Assembly (NCBI GenBank): GCA_021234155.1
Contig: JAJEKV010000002.1
Span: forward strand, 42,271,203 to 42,335,202
Reading direction: 5' to 3'
Origin: Isoetes taiwanensis
Taxonomy: Eukaryota > Streptophyta > Lycopodiopsida > Isoetales > Isoetaceae
Length of the DNA stretch: 64,000 bases
The stretch's first letter is position 1; each line of letters begins with the position of its first letter. A model generated the notes under the pieces. It was not told where the DNA came from. It searched no databases and worked only from the letters and a program-made list of their open reading frames with translations. This document shows, piece by piece, positions 25,962-36,182 of this stretch. Position numbers and translations under genes: made by a program.

Positions 25962-26522
25962 TTACACATCTTCATAAAACAGTAGATGAGTCTCAGTTTC
26001 CTCATCTACTTCTCCACTCTCACTCTCATCATCATTTTCATCCAATAAATTGTTTACAGTATGTACATTGGTCTCTCTGTAGATCAACACTTCAATCATG
26101 AAGGATCCTATCTTATCCCCTGGAAGTGAGAAGAATGTTGTGAGATCATTCTCTTCAATCCCAAAGCGGTCTCGTATCAGCTTGTACGCGGGACATTTCA
26201 GCAAAACATGTTCTTCATCTTCTATATCACCACTCCCACATACTTTGCACTCTCTCATTTCCCTGGGAATGCTCCTCCCCCATCGTCCTACCTCAATGCC
26301 AAGCCGGTGAGAACTCAGTCGCATCCTGCTAATTGTATGCCTCTTCTTAACCGATATGTCCTCCAGTAAATGTTTTGCAACCTTCAACTCAGGATTCATT
26401 TTTTGCTTGTATAGGAACATCTTAGTCATAGGGGTCTGCCATATTTTTCTTTTCACCTGACCATAAACCCATTGTCTAATATCACCATCATATAAAACCG
26501 CATCATCCCACCTAATCCCCAC
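25962..26522 (-). pseudogene. C-terminal domain of LINE E ORF2
   Basis: 186 codons with RMRLSSHRLGIEVGRWGRS, the CCHC knuckle (CKVCG, HVLLKC) and an acidic end (ENDDESESGEVDEETETHLL). This is the longest intact copy of the C-terminal domain here and useful as its reference. Confidence 0.85.
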
Positions 26523-27310
26523 CGGTTAGCCATATTTTTAAGTCTGAGAACCACCCTTTATCCTCACTTGCCTGCATAGCCCGATATGGTATCCTATTGT
26601 TATCCATGCTCCTAATCTTCTTCAAATATCGAATGCATCGAGCATCGCTTCTCCCTCAAGAGGCATTATCTCGCGATTCGGCTAGCATCATTTGGTAAGG
26701 TGTGTCCGAATCTTCACTCCCAATTCTAGACGAGAAATTTCTTTAGGACTTGTTCAACATCATCCCATAACCCTTTTGGCAAGCCTGGTCCCCAAATCTC
26801 GCAACCATACTGGGACAACACTTTGGACTAAAGATTGGAAGAGCTTAATCTTTAGTCGCCATGACCACAAAGAGATTCTTCGCACATGCTGCTCAGACGC
26901 ATATAAGGCCTTGAGTCCTCCCTCCACTCTACGGATAATGCAAGTGTTCCATCCGTGATTTCGTGGATTATCAATCCCAGATACTTATAGGCCTCACAGT
27001 GTGTCTCTGACCTTATCTTTGTATTTAAACCGATGGTCTTGTCTCGAGTGCCCCAACCGTCATGATTTTTGTTTTTTCGGGTTTACTTCCATGCCCTTCT
27101 TTTCACGTAAACTAGCCAATGAATTCAAATGTTGCCGCATGTGGTCTCTTGTCCGTGCAAACATAACCACATCATCTGCGTACATTACGTGCTGAATTAC
27201 ATACCCATTTACATCCGTTCCTCCTCCCCCATGACATCCGAGCAGTCATCTAAAAGCATCAATAAATAGGCCAAATAAAGTCGGAGACATCGGACATCCT
27301 TGCTTCACAC

Positions 27311-28403
27311 CTATATTACGCTTACATGTTCTGGAATCTCTTGAGAAAGTGGTTTAGATAGTTGAACTAATACCTTCTCATAAAGTACTCGAACTGCATC
27401 TCGTAAATCTTTAGGCACCTGCAATTCCTCCATCCGTTCCCATAGTTTCTTCCTGGGAACCTTATCGAATGCCTTCTTAAAATCAACAAATGAAATATAG
27501 ACGCAGGTTTTTAGTACCTTTAACGAGTCCATGATGATTTTCAGCACCAGCAAGTGGTCTAGTGTGGATCTATTCGGTCTGAACCCAGCCTGCGTCTCTA
27601 CCCTTACACCCTTTGCCTCTGCCCATCTGCTTATTTTTTTTTCTAGAATAGTAGCAAACAGTTTGGAGAATAGGCTACTCACCATGAGCGTTCTGTAATT
27701 GTTAACATCCGTCTTCACACCCCCCTTGTGAATTGGAACAACTCTGTTCAATTGCCACTCCTTGGGAAATCCACGAAGTCACGCTTTGAACATTAAACAT
27801 GTTCACAATTACGTTACATAGTGGCTTGCCAGCCCACTTCAAGTGTTCAGCACAGAGCCCCTGGACATCCTTGGCCTTTCCATTTGCGAGTTGCCTTATT
27901 CCTTCGGACACCTCTTCCTCCATGACCATTAAGTTTGATATCTCCTTTATCTCATCTGGAATACCCTCATCATGGTATAATTTTTTTACCTGCTCCCATA
28001 TTTCACTGGCGGTCAGGGGGATCTCTTGTTTATTAGTCCCTTTCAGCTTATTCCAAAAAGTTTTCGGCTCTTCAAGATATTTGTTTACTAACATTTCTTG
28101 CTGGTCCCTTACAAACCTCCGTTTTTTCTGCCTAACCATTTTTTGATATTCTTTTCTACATCGATCTCGCTTTGCCCCCCTGCTGTTTCTAAACATTTTC
28201 TTTGCGCTTATGCACTCACCATCAAACCATGAGTTACACTTCAGGCCTTTTTGTATACGCTGAGATGTGGAGCATTTGACTGAGGCAATAGCCAGTATAC
28301 TATGTAATGTTATGCTGATTTCATTTGCTTTATCTGTCCACTCTGCTTCTGCAATTAATTCTTCCACTAGTTGCTCATAGTGTTTTCTCTTTTTCGGATT
28401 CAA
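27311..28403 (-). pseudogene. Linker and RT N-terminal half of LINE E
   Basis: Two overlapping frames (28403-27702 and 27751-27311) join by one frameshift. The first is a basic helix-rich linker; the second holds RT blocks up to motif A (FVDFKKAFDKVPRKKLWERM). Confidence 0.82.
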
Positions 28404-28420
28404 TCTCCCACCTATGACGC

Positions 28421-28425
<5 letters not shown>

Positions 28426-28456
<31 letters not shown>

Positions 28457-29970
28457 GAAGTGTATTAAGTCTTTGGGAGGCCTCAAAGGCCTAAAAAGAC
28501 AACCAAACTTTTACACATCATCATAAAAGAGTAGATGAGTTCCGGAATCCTCATCTAACTCGTCCTCTCCTCAACATATTATCATCCTCTATAATGTTAT
28601 TCAATCTCTTAGGACAATTCTCTCTACATCTCATCAATTCTAATATATATGCCCCAATCTTATCTCCTCCCAAGGTAAAGAAGGTACAAAGATCTTGGGC
28701 ATTAATCCCATGTTGTGCTCTTAATGCATGATAAGCACTACAATGAAGCAATGCATGTTCTTCATCTTCTATTTGTTCTTCCCATAAAATCTTACAATAT
28801 CTCTCCATCCTAGGGATAACATGTCCCCATCTACGGTTCCACTCCCAAATGATCTGAGCTAAGGCGTATTAGATCCTATTGCATGCCTTTTCTTTATAGA
28901 GATATTCTCATGTAGGTACTTGGCTATTCCCAAACTAGGATTCATACTTTGCCTGTATAGAATCATTTTTTGTTTTAGGTTGAGACCACATCTTCTTGTA
29001 TACCTTACAAAAACCCATTGTCTCAAGTTATTGCCTACCGAATGCCTCCTTTGATCAATATCCCATTTCCTTAGCCATCTTACAACATCTTGAAACCATC
29101 CTTTATCCTTGCTAACCAAAAGGGCCTTGTGGGGAGTCTTGTCTTGTCCATGGTATCCACTTTTTTTCAGGTATCTAATGCATCGATTAACGCTTCTCCT
29201 TCTAAGGCATAAGCCCACATTCGATTAACATCATTTGATATGATCGAGCTTTTACCCTATCTCAAAGGCGTATGAATTTCTTTAGAATTTGCTCTAAATC
29301 ATCCCATAATCCTGTGAGGCTAGGCCCCCCATATCTCCTTGCCATATAATGCTACACTCGTACTAGTGAAACAAAAAGTTTACGCTTAAGTGACCAAGAC
29401 CATAAATGTGCTTCTCGGCATAGGCTACGCATAGCATAAAGAGCCTTATAACTCCATCGATTCTCTGCTTTGTATGCACATGTTCCATCTATGGTTCTGT
29501 GGAAAATCAACCCCAAGTATTTATAGGAATCACATGTATTCACGAGCTCCCTTATATTGAAATAATTCTGTTTAAGTGCCCCTCTTGTCATGATATTTGT
29601 CTTATCCAAGTTCACTTGCATTCCCATGGTATCCTGGCCGGGCCAGCCCATCTAAATGTTTACGCATTTTGCGGTGATCGGCAAAAATAACTCGTCATCG
29701 GCATACATTAGTATCTCGTGCCACATAGCCATAAATATCATCCCCTCTGGGCAATTGTCATGTAACCGAACCCTCAAGGCTGTCAATGAACAATCCAAGC
29801 AGTGGAGATATTGGATTGATATATATTACGGGTTTTCTCTGAGAGGGAAAGGAAATATCAATACCTTTTCATATATATTACGGCACCTCTATCAATATAC
29901 TCTATCAAAGGCCTTTCTAAAATCACAAGGCTACATGAGAGGGAAATTTGAGCAAATTTGATATCAATAC
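28426..29970 (-). mobile_element. LINE F, same lineage as LINE E
   Basis: Minus-strand LINE lying directly upstream (in element sense) of LINE E. It has a short RT remnant near 29950 (DFRKAFDRVY) and 29700 (LMYADDELFL) with much lost between them, VNLDKTNIMTRG and CDSYKYLGLIFHRTIDGTCA (29352-29651), a middle segment (28859-29218) and a degenerate knuckle (EDEEHALLHC, 28551-28808). The 3' end has GTCT/AGAC around two AGGCCT words (28469-28500), then (ACTTC)2 and a (TC)14 tail. Confidence 0.85.
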
Positions 29971-31300
29971 CTTTTGTGTTTTCATTGCTATAATACTTTC
30001 TCTTCTCCAAAATAGATCCGTAACCGTTGTTCGGTGTTGCGTAATTTATTAAATTTCTCCAATCTCTCCCACAATTTAGGTCTGAGGCAGAGAAATAATA
30101 GGATGGAGGCCTTTCTATTTCTGCGTTTGTAAGAGAGCTTGCTTCATTTAGCGATCATTGGATTTCACTTTTTCTTGAGGTAGGCTATGCATCAGATGTT
30201 TGAAGCTCTCCGTCACAAGAAACTGATTAGAGGTCTTCAAGGAGTTCTCTCATTTCTATGCTAACAAAACATGTATTTCCATTCTCTGATCTATTACACT
30301 TGTCCTTATGCTTCTGCAATACTTCTTCCATGCCGAGCATCGAAAATTTCTTCAGGCTAATTCCCATAAAGCCACGGTATAAGTATTCTATTGTCTAGAA
30401 GTAGCAAGTTGAATTAATTATTAAACATGACTTTAAACTATGATTTAAGCCCTCCACTCTCCATCATGAGGCAACCCTTCTTGCGCAGCACCTTGTTTTT
30501 TTTAGTTTTTGGGTTGCCCCTAGGAGGGCAATCCCTTGTTTACATGGGTTTTCGGCATATTCCTGGTATATGTTGGTATATACCAAGAACATCCCAGAAA
30601 CTGCTCCAAACTCCCAATAGCCTGTAAATTCTCGGTTGCCCCTGTTGCTGGGCAGCCGCTCCAAAACCGTCTAACCGGCAAACCCTAAATAAGTGTGGCA
30701 CCTCGACCTCGACCTCTCCTTTACTTCGACCTTATTCTTTCCGGCCCTTCGTTCTAATCTCCGCAATGAGTCATGATTTCTGATGCTAAGCTATTTCATG
30801 CTTCAATTTGAAGCTTTGAGCTTGCAGAACCTAGAAGGGGCGAAGCAGAACAAACAGGTATGCTATTGCCTAACCATTTTTTGCAGAGATTGCTTTTGAT
30901 TCTGTGCATTAGGGAAAGTATGCCTCATTTTGATCTGATTGAATGTGTCCACATTATCGCCTGTTGAAATTTTTACTGGAGTTTGCAGACCGAAGCTCCA
31001 ATCTTGTATTCCAACAGGCAATCCATTGTAGCAGGGGAGCAAGCGAATTGTACTTCGTAAGCATAAGTTTTCCATTCATATAATTTATATATGCTAGTTT
31101 TCAATTTCATTTCAAGCACCAATATGACTCCTGGACACAAGACTGAGGACATTTTTCCTTATTCCTGATAGTTATATTTGTGGTTATAAGAGCCGTTTCC
31201 AAAATTTCATCAAATACCTGAGAGAGATGGGAGATGCTGGCTCATTCTTTTGGAAATAAAAAGTTTCATGAGTTTTTTATTCTGGAGTTAATTATCTTTG
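29971..31300. other. Non-coding with a palindromic dispersed repeat
   Basis: Apart from the repeat at 30466-30680 (listed separately) I see only a loose match, GAAGCTCCAAT...TTGYATTCC, at 30990 to 63930. No gene found. Confidence 0.4.
30466..30680 (+). repeat. Palindromic dispersed repeat, copy 1
   Basis: It contains GGGTTGCCCCTAGGAGGGCA (palindrome-like, 30521-30540) and an inverted repeat GGCATATTCCTGGTATAT with its decayed partner (30553-30594). These are followed by GCTCCAAAC...CTGTAAA and CTAACCGGCAAA. The same order of parts is at 63758-63930. The leading AACCCT..T.GCGCAGCACCTTG block also occurs alone at 35909. Confidence 0.7.
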
Positions 31301-31304
31301 TGAA

Positions 31305-31625
31305 GGGTAAAAGCATGTTAGGGTGTACCACTTTTGGAACCTGCAAAAGTACATACACTAGGTACTTCAGAACTGGGTACTTTCTCATTTTTATTTTCAT
31401 TAAAACTAGTACAAAGGTCCAAAATAAAAGTCAAGGACGCATTAATATTCAAAGTTAAGATAAAGATAATGCTACCGGAGACCAAAATATATATAAACGT
31501 TCTAAAATGTAACTTTTATTGAGATATTACACGGGTACCCAGTACCCAGTCCTGGGTACCTTTTTAAGTACTTTTTTGGTCACTAAATAATACTTTTTAA
31601 GGGACACCCTAACATGCTTTTACCC
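31305..31625. mobile_element. MITE, 321 bp, 25-bp TIRs, TGAA duplication
   Basis: The left end GGGTAAAAGCATGTTAGGGT is mirrored at the right end by ACCCTAACATGCTTTTACCC, 24 of 25 terminal bases matching. Both ends are flanked by TGAA (31301-31304 and 31626-31629). The interior is AT-rich with TACCCAGTACCCAG words and no coding frame. A short non-autonomous DNA transposon is the best reading; the superfamily is not clear. Confidence 0.85.
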
Positions 31626-31629
31626 TGAA

Positions 31630-32087
31630 TGTTAAAGAGTTTCGTCTGCCGTTTCCGAAGAAGATAGTAGAGGCTAGATACATGAGGCTTCTTATTTTGC
31701 ATTTGCATTCAAGGGTGCAAAAGGATGTTATAGGGAAAGCTGGGCATTCTGGAATGACTGAGATTGCCATATGCTAGAGCATCTAAGGCATAGAGGTGTT
31801 GGGACTTATTTAATTTTTGTTTAACGTTTCTATCTTTTTTTTTTCTTGATTGGAGTTGATTTTAATAAACGAGTTATTGGCTATAATTTTCTGAAAGTTT
31901 GTCCAAGAAAGAACAGTTCTGAGCTAAGATATAGCTGAAAGATAGTTGGTTTATTGCTTTTATTAATTTGTTCTTGATTGGAAAGTAATGCGTCATGATG
32001 GTCTAATATATGCAAAGTTTGTAGGATTTAATTGATATCTTGACTGCCTTTTATATAAGATGATGTGTTTTACCAATATGCATAGGT
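31630..32087. other. Non-coding, possible relic exon
   Basis: Around 31640-31740 one frame reads LPFPKKIVEARYMRLLILHL before stops. It could be another captured exon but I cannot name it. Confidence 0.3.
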
Positions 32088-32325
32088 TTTCAAGACCAAC
32101 TATTCATTTTGTTGATGAAATATATGACCATGGTTGAATCCTAGCTCAACGCATTGTTCCAGTTTCAACAGATGATACATCGAATGCACTTGCAACGAGA
32201 GTTCTTGAACAGGTAGATGGCGCTTTTAATCCTTTTAGAAAATCTTGTTCTTTGATACTTATTGTCCTTCTGTCTTGAGTAGATATAGTACTTCATTTTT
32301 GTAGGAACATGTAGTTTACGTAGTT
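32088..32325 (+). pseudogene. PUR3: PUR3-like phosphoribosylglycinamide formyltransferase exons
   Basis: PUR3 adds a formyl group to GAR in plastid purine synthesis. The exon at 32088-32211 reads FSRPTIHFVDEIYDHG, a TGA where the family has Arg, then ILAQRIVPVSTDDTSNALAT and RVLEQ before GTAGAT. The piece at 32305-32325 reads EHVVYVV, matching the next PUR3 codons (EEH.LYVEVV), and then runs straight into beta-amylase sequence. The conserved HFVDE.YD.G block makes the family clear. Only about 50 residues of roughly 290 are here, so it is a fragment with a stop. Confidence 0.78.
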
Positions 32326-33320
32326 TGCCTCCCTGGGTCTTAGAAGAGATGCACAACGACAATGATATTCTCTATACCGATAGGGCTCGTAGGACGCAAT
32401 TCCGAGTATCTGTCTCTTGGATGTGATACATTTCCTATCTTGAAAGAGAGAAACCCAGTACAGGCCTATGCTGATTATATGAGAAGCTTTAGGGACACTT
32501 TCAATGACATGCTTGGTGATACGATAGTGGTGAGTGGCATAGTTCCCATTTGATGCCTTATCGTATGCTCTTTATGCCGCCTTATCTGACTGAAATTTGT
32601 GGTTCTGAAATCTTAGGAAGTTCAAGTTGGCATGGGCCCTGCAGGTGAATTGAGGTATCTTGGATTCCAGAACGTGATGGCATATAGAGATATCTTGGCA
32701 TCGGAGAGTTCCAGTGTTATGGCAAGGTAATTCATTTGTCTGCTTCCTCCATATAATAGAAATTGTAGATATGCCATGCTTGCAGAGTTTGTGATTTGTT
32801 AAGCTTTTTTATTAGAACGGATACGACGATATGCCATGTTTCATTTCTGCAGTTTTATCTGTTTGTCATTTTATTTATTTTGCATGTTCTGATGGACAAC
32901 CCGCCTGGGGCCATGGTAGTCCATTTGATGCTAGGTCCTACAAGAGAGGATTCACTGTTTCTCAAAAGGGATGGTAGTTGAAATACACCATATGGACATT
33001 TTTTTTCTGAATTGCATTCTGGAATGCTAATAGATCATGGTGAAAGAATTTTGGCATCTACAGAAGCCATCATTCGGAGTACACCAGTTAGACTATCTGC
33101 AAAGGTTGCTGGTATCCACTGGCATTATGGCACCCGATCTCATCCACCTGAGCTGACTGCTAGATATTACAATACTAGAATAAAGGATGGGTATCTTCCA
33201 GTTGCGAGAATGTTTGGTAGGCATGGTGTTACATTCAATTTTACTTGTTTTGGAATGAGGGATATTGAGCAACCACATGAGGCATTGTTGAGAGCCAGGA
33301 CAAGGTGCCAGATTCGTCAG
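32326..33320 (+). pseudogene. BAM: Beta-amylase (BAM) fragment, broken
   Basis: Beta-amylase releases maltose from starch ends. Pieces in order: LPPWVLEEMHNDNDILYTDR (32326-32390), then after a frameshift NSEYLSLGCDTFPI, MRSFRDTFNDMLGDTIV to a donor at 32529. The exon from 32617 reads EVQVGMGPAGELRY, which keeps the Glu of the GELRYP active-site block, then after a frameshift YLGIGEFQCYGK. Next are PAWGHGSPFDARSY and EDSLFLKRDGS in two frames near 32890-32980, and a long good stretch, SGMLIDHGERILASTEAI to HWHYGTRSHPPELTARYYNT and NFTCFGMRDIEQP (33012-33320). Later exons with the second catalytic Glu are absent. At least three frameshifts and stops prevent function. Confidence 0.9.
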
Positions 33321-33819
33321 GTGAGATCTCTTTTCCGAATTTTTTTTGGCAGTGATCTAATCTTTAGTTGGATATATCATTGAGATTGTTATTTGATGTG
33401 TCACATGGTTGTTGAGAGTTAGATAGAATTTAAGTGGTCCTATCATTCAAGATCATCTAGTAGATGATAAGATCTACACCTCTTTGGCTGGAAGATTTAA
33501 AAACTTTTGAAATTCCAAGTACAGCCAGAATGCCTTCTGTTCCTATCTTTTGTATTAGGCTAAATTCCTCCTTGCATCAAGTGCTTGGGCTTTGTTTTAG
33601 ATTTCTTAAAGTTCTCACAATGTTGCCCATGGTTTTATTACTTATATATGATCCATTCAGGAAGCATTTTTTTCCTCTAAATATGTCAGACATCACTATC
33701 CATGTGATTAAATGTGCGCTTTCACCTATAGATGTTGCTTCTATAGTACATCTCTGATTTCTATAAGGACATCGTTCCCTTTACAGCCACCAATGACTAC
33801 TCTCCTTCAAACTGGTCCT
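33321..33819. other. Non-coding, probably BAM intron/flank
   Basis: It starts with the GT donor after RQ (33321). No further BAM exon is recognisable. Confidence 0.4.
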
Positions 33820-34030
33820 CCTGCAACCATCCATCCTTTTAATCCATCTATACATGATGAATGACCATCCATCCTCTTATTGCGTTCACACGTTCATGGC
33901 TATTCGCGTTCATTGGCTAGCTATCCAATGCTTCACACATCAGCAACCATCCATCCATTTTGTCCTATACATGATGAATGACCATCCATACTCTTCTTGC
34001 TTTTCACACAATCAATGGCGATCCATCCAT
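33820..34030. repeat. Two-copy CCATCCAT-rich repeat
   Basis: ATACATGATGAATGACCATC occurs at about 33849 and 33966 within two copies of a 117-bp unit rich in CCATCCAT words. Confidence 0.7.
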
Positions 34031-34112
34031 TATAATCCTTTTCTATGTTTTTCTAACCACTATGCAGACAAAAGACAGATTTAAAGATGTATTTTACAAT
34101 CAAGTTCTGAAG

Positions 34113-34646
34113 ATTGCAATATTCTCCTCACAGGTGCCCACCATCTTCGCATCGAGACGGGCAGGTGGATTGGGGAGCCCCGCCAGGACAGGCTCTGTCA
34201 GTGCTGTCAAACGGGTGCCATTGAGGATGAGTCTCACACTTTCCAGAGTTGCCCAGCGTTCAGTCACATCCGGGCCAGATACGCTCCCTTAGTACGGCCG
34301 GACGTGCCCTTGCATTTGCTGATGAACACACCGTCAGTACGTGCCCTGGGGTCATACATTCAGGAGGTACTGGACCTGCGGGGTCACCTTTGCCCCCGCC
34401 TGGCTGCCCGCTGACTAGGCACTACGGGTGTGGTGCATGACTGTATATATTTGGGTGTTTCTGCATTTTATATGATTAGCACAGTTTGTCAGCAGGCTGA
34501 TTGCTGCCACGGTTTTTCCCTCGAAAACCCTTCCGGGCGGGGGTTTTTTAATCCGGGCAGTAATCCGCTTGCTGCGTTTTTTGTATTGGGTCCCATAGAC
34601 CGATTGGTCTCCGTGGACGATAAAAGTACCTTCCTTCCTTCCTTCC
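34113..34646 (+). mobile_element. LINE G, 3' end inserted in the gene-fragment cluster
   Basis: A plus-strand LINE 3' fragment. Its coding part, 34131-34414, reads HHLRIETGRWIGEPRQDRLC and QCCQTGAIEDESHTFQSC, an intact-looking CCHC knuckle, ending at a TGA. The UTR has the AAAACCC/GGGTTTT hairpin, a perfect GACC-GATT-GGTC hairpin (34598-34609) inside GTCC...GGAC, and a (TTCC)n tail (34629-34646). TCAAGTTCTG-A/C-AG lies on both sides (34100-34112, 34647-34659), a likely 13-bp target-site duplication. Inserted between the beta-amylase and TBL pieces. Confidence 0.9.
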
Positions 34647-34659
34647 TCAAGTTCTGCAG

Positions 34660-34998
34660 CACAAAATGCTAATAGATGCTATCTACTTTACATACTGAAG
34701 CGAGATCTGATGACGTATTTATGTCTTATAGATTGATGGCCTAACAAGGCATAATATCAACCTTTTCATTTCATTTCTTGGTAAGCATATTAAATTGGTC
34801 TGTGATATTACTAGAATCAATATTTGGTAAATGTCTAAGTACATTAAATGGTTGCCTTTTCATTCTTATGCAGTATAAGCTTCCTTAAAACCGTGCCAGC
34901 CAACCATTAGGAATTTTTCTGCATACTTAAGTTGCAAATTTAGGCATTTGCCCTTCCATTTGTCTAGTCATTGAATTTGGTTCTTTCTTGTTTGCCAG
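34660..34998. other. Non-coding between LINE G and the TBL exon
   Basis: Ends in TTTCTTGTTTGCCAG, a good acceptor for the next exon. Nothing else seen. Confidence 0.45.
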
Positions 34999-35261
34999 GA
35001 ATTTGTGATATCCCAAAGGGAGATTGGATACCTGATTCAGTAGACAGAAATGAGACATGCCATTATATACAGGGGCACCAGAATTGCATGAAGAATGGAT
35101 GGCCTGACAATGACTATTTGTATTGGAGATGGAAACAAACAAACTGTGATCTTCCACGTTTCAATGCTATAAAGTTTTTAGAGTTAATGATGCATAAGAA
35201 AATGGCATGTATTGCTATGTGCTTTGTCCTAGATAAAAAATCTGTGATGGGCACTATTTAG
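34999..35261 (+). pseudogene. TBL/PMR5-type O-acetyltransferase, N-terminal exon
   Basis: TBL proteins acetylate wall polysaccharides in the Golgi. The exon reads ICDIPKGDWIPDS, NETCHYIQGHQNCMKNGWPD, YLYWRWKQTNCDLPRFNA and KFLELMMHKKMACIA. This is the Cys-rich PMR5N domain with the HQNC..NG.PD and LPRF blocks in order. Where the family continues into the catalytic GDS motif, this sequence reads AMCFVLDKKSVMG and stops. The catalytic GDSL and DxxH parts are absent, so it is a truncated copy. Confidence 0.85.
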
Positions 35262-36182
35262 GTTCTTAAGATAATTCTTGCATGTCAATGGCCTCTCCAA
35301 AGATAATTCTTGATGTTTCCTTCATGATGGTAAATAGTGCTGCTCTGAAGCAACAAAGCAAATATGAATTTATGAATTCTAAATTCATTAGCTTTTGGTT
35401 ATTTAGATTTTCCTCTCATTGACGTTCAAACAAACCTTAGACCCTAAACAAATAGCTCCTGATTTTGAAAGATTGGAAGTTTTGCGCATAACATAGGCTT
35501 AAAAGAAATGCACTTTTGAGAAGGATCCCCCAATACCATGGTATCTACAAATAGAGGTATCATAGCTGATTAATTGCAGGGTCAATGCCTCAAGATTGTT
35601 GTTACACCAGGTCATGCACATTACTAACATGATATGCACATATTACTAGATACTTGTGATAAAAGGCAAGATGTGGAGAATCTGTCATAAACTTCTCGGA
35701 ATGCAATTAACGAAGAAATAACAATACTAGCATTTATAAGGTGTGTAGGTGGCATCGCCAACAGGCCAGAAAAGCACAAGTTCCTCCGTTAAGAAGGCCA
35801 AGGATTTGCAAGGCCAGTTAAACTCCATAAAGACAACATGAAATGACCAAACAAAAAGACAACATGAAATGACCAAACAAAAAATATAAAGATACATTCT
35901 CGGGCCACTTGAGGGCAACCCTCTGTGCGCAGCACCTTGTTTTATTCGGTTTGCCTTTGAATTAATTTGAAACGTGAACCCGTCCGTCTCTTCAAAACCC
36001 TAGCCTTTCCCCAAGCCTGCCCGCACAGCAATTTCGTTGGCTGCAGCTACCCAGCCAGACCTGCTGCCGAATCAGGTCTGTATTAGAACAGGCTTTGGAA
36101 CTGCTAATCTTGGCAGAGGGTTCAAATCGACATTGTTTTGTTGTTCTCTACCGACGTTCTGGTGCCGGATTCTCACGGGATT
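35262..36182. promoter_or_regulatory. Upstream region and 5' UTR of the RNI-like gene
   Basis: No coding frame. 35909-35955 shares a 45-bp block (GCGCAGCACCTTGTTTT) with the repeat at 30466. The CT-rich AAACCCTAGCCTTTCCCC stretch near 35996, an AAACCCTA (telo-box-like) word, is typical of plant promoters near start sites. The transcription start itself cannot be fixed from sequence. Confidence 0.4.
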
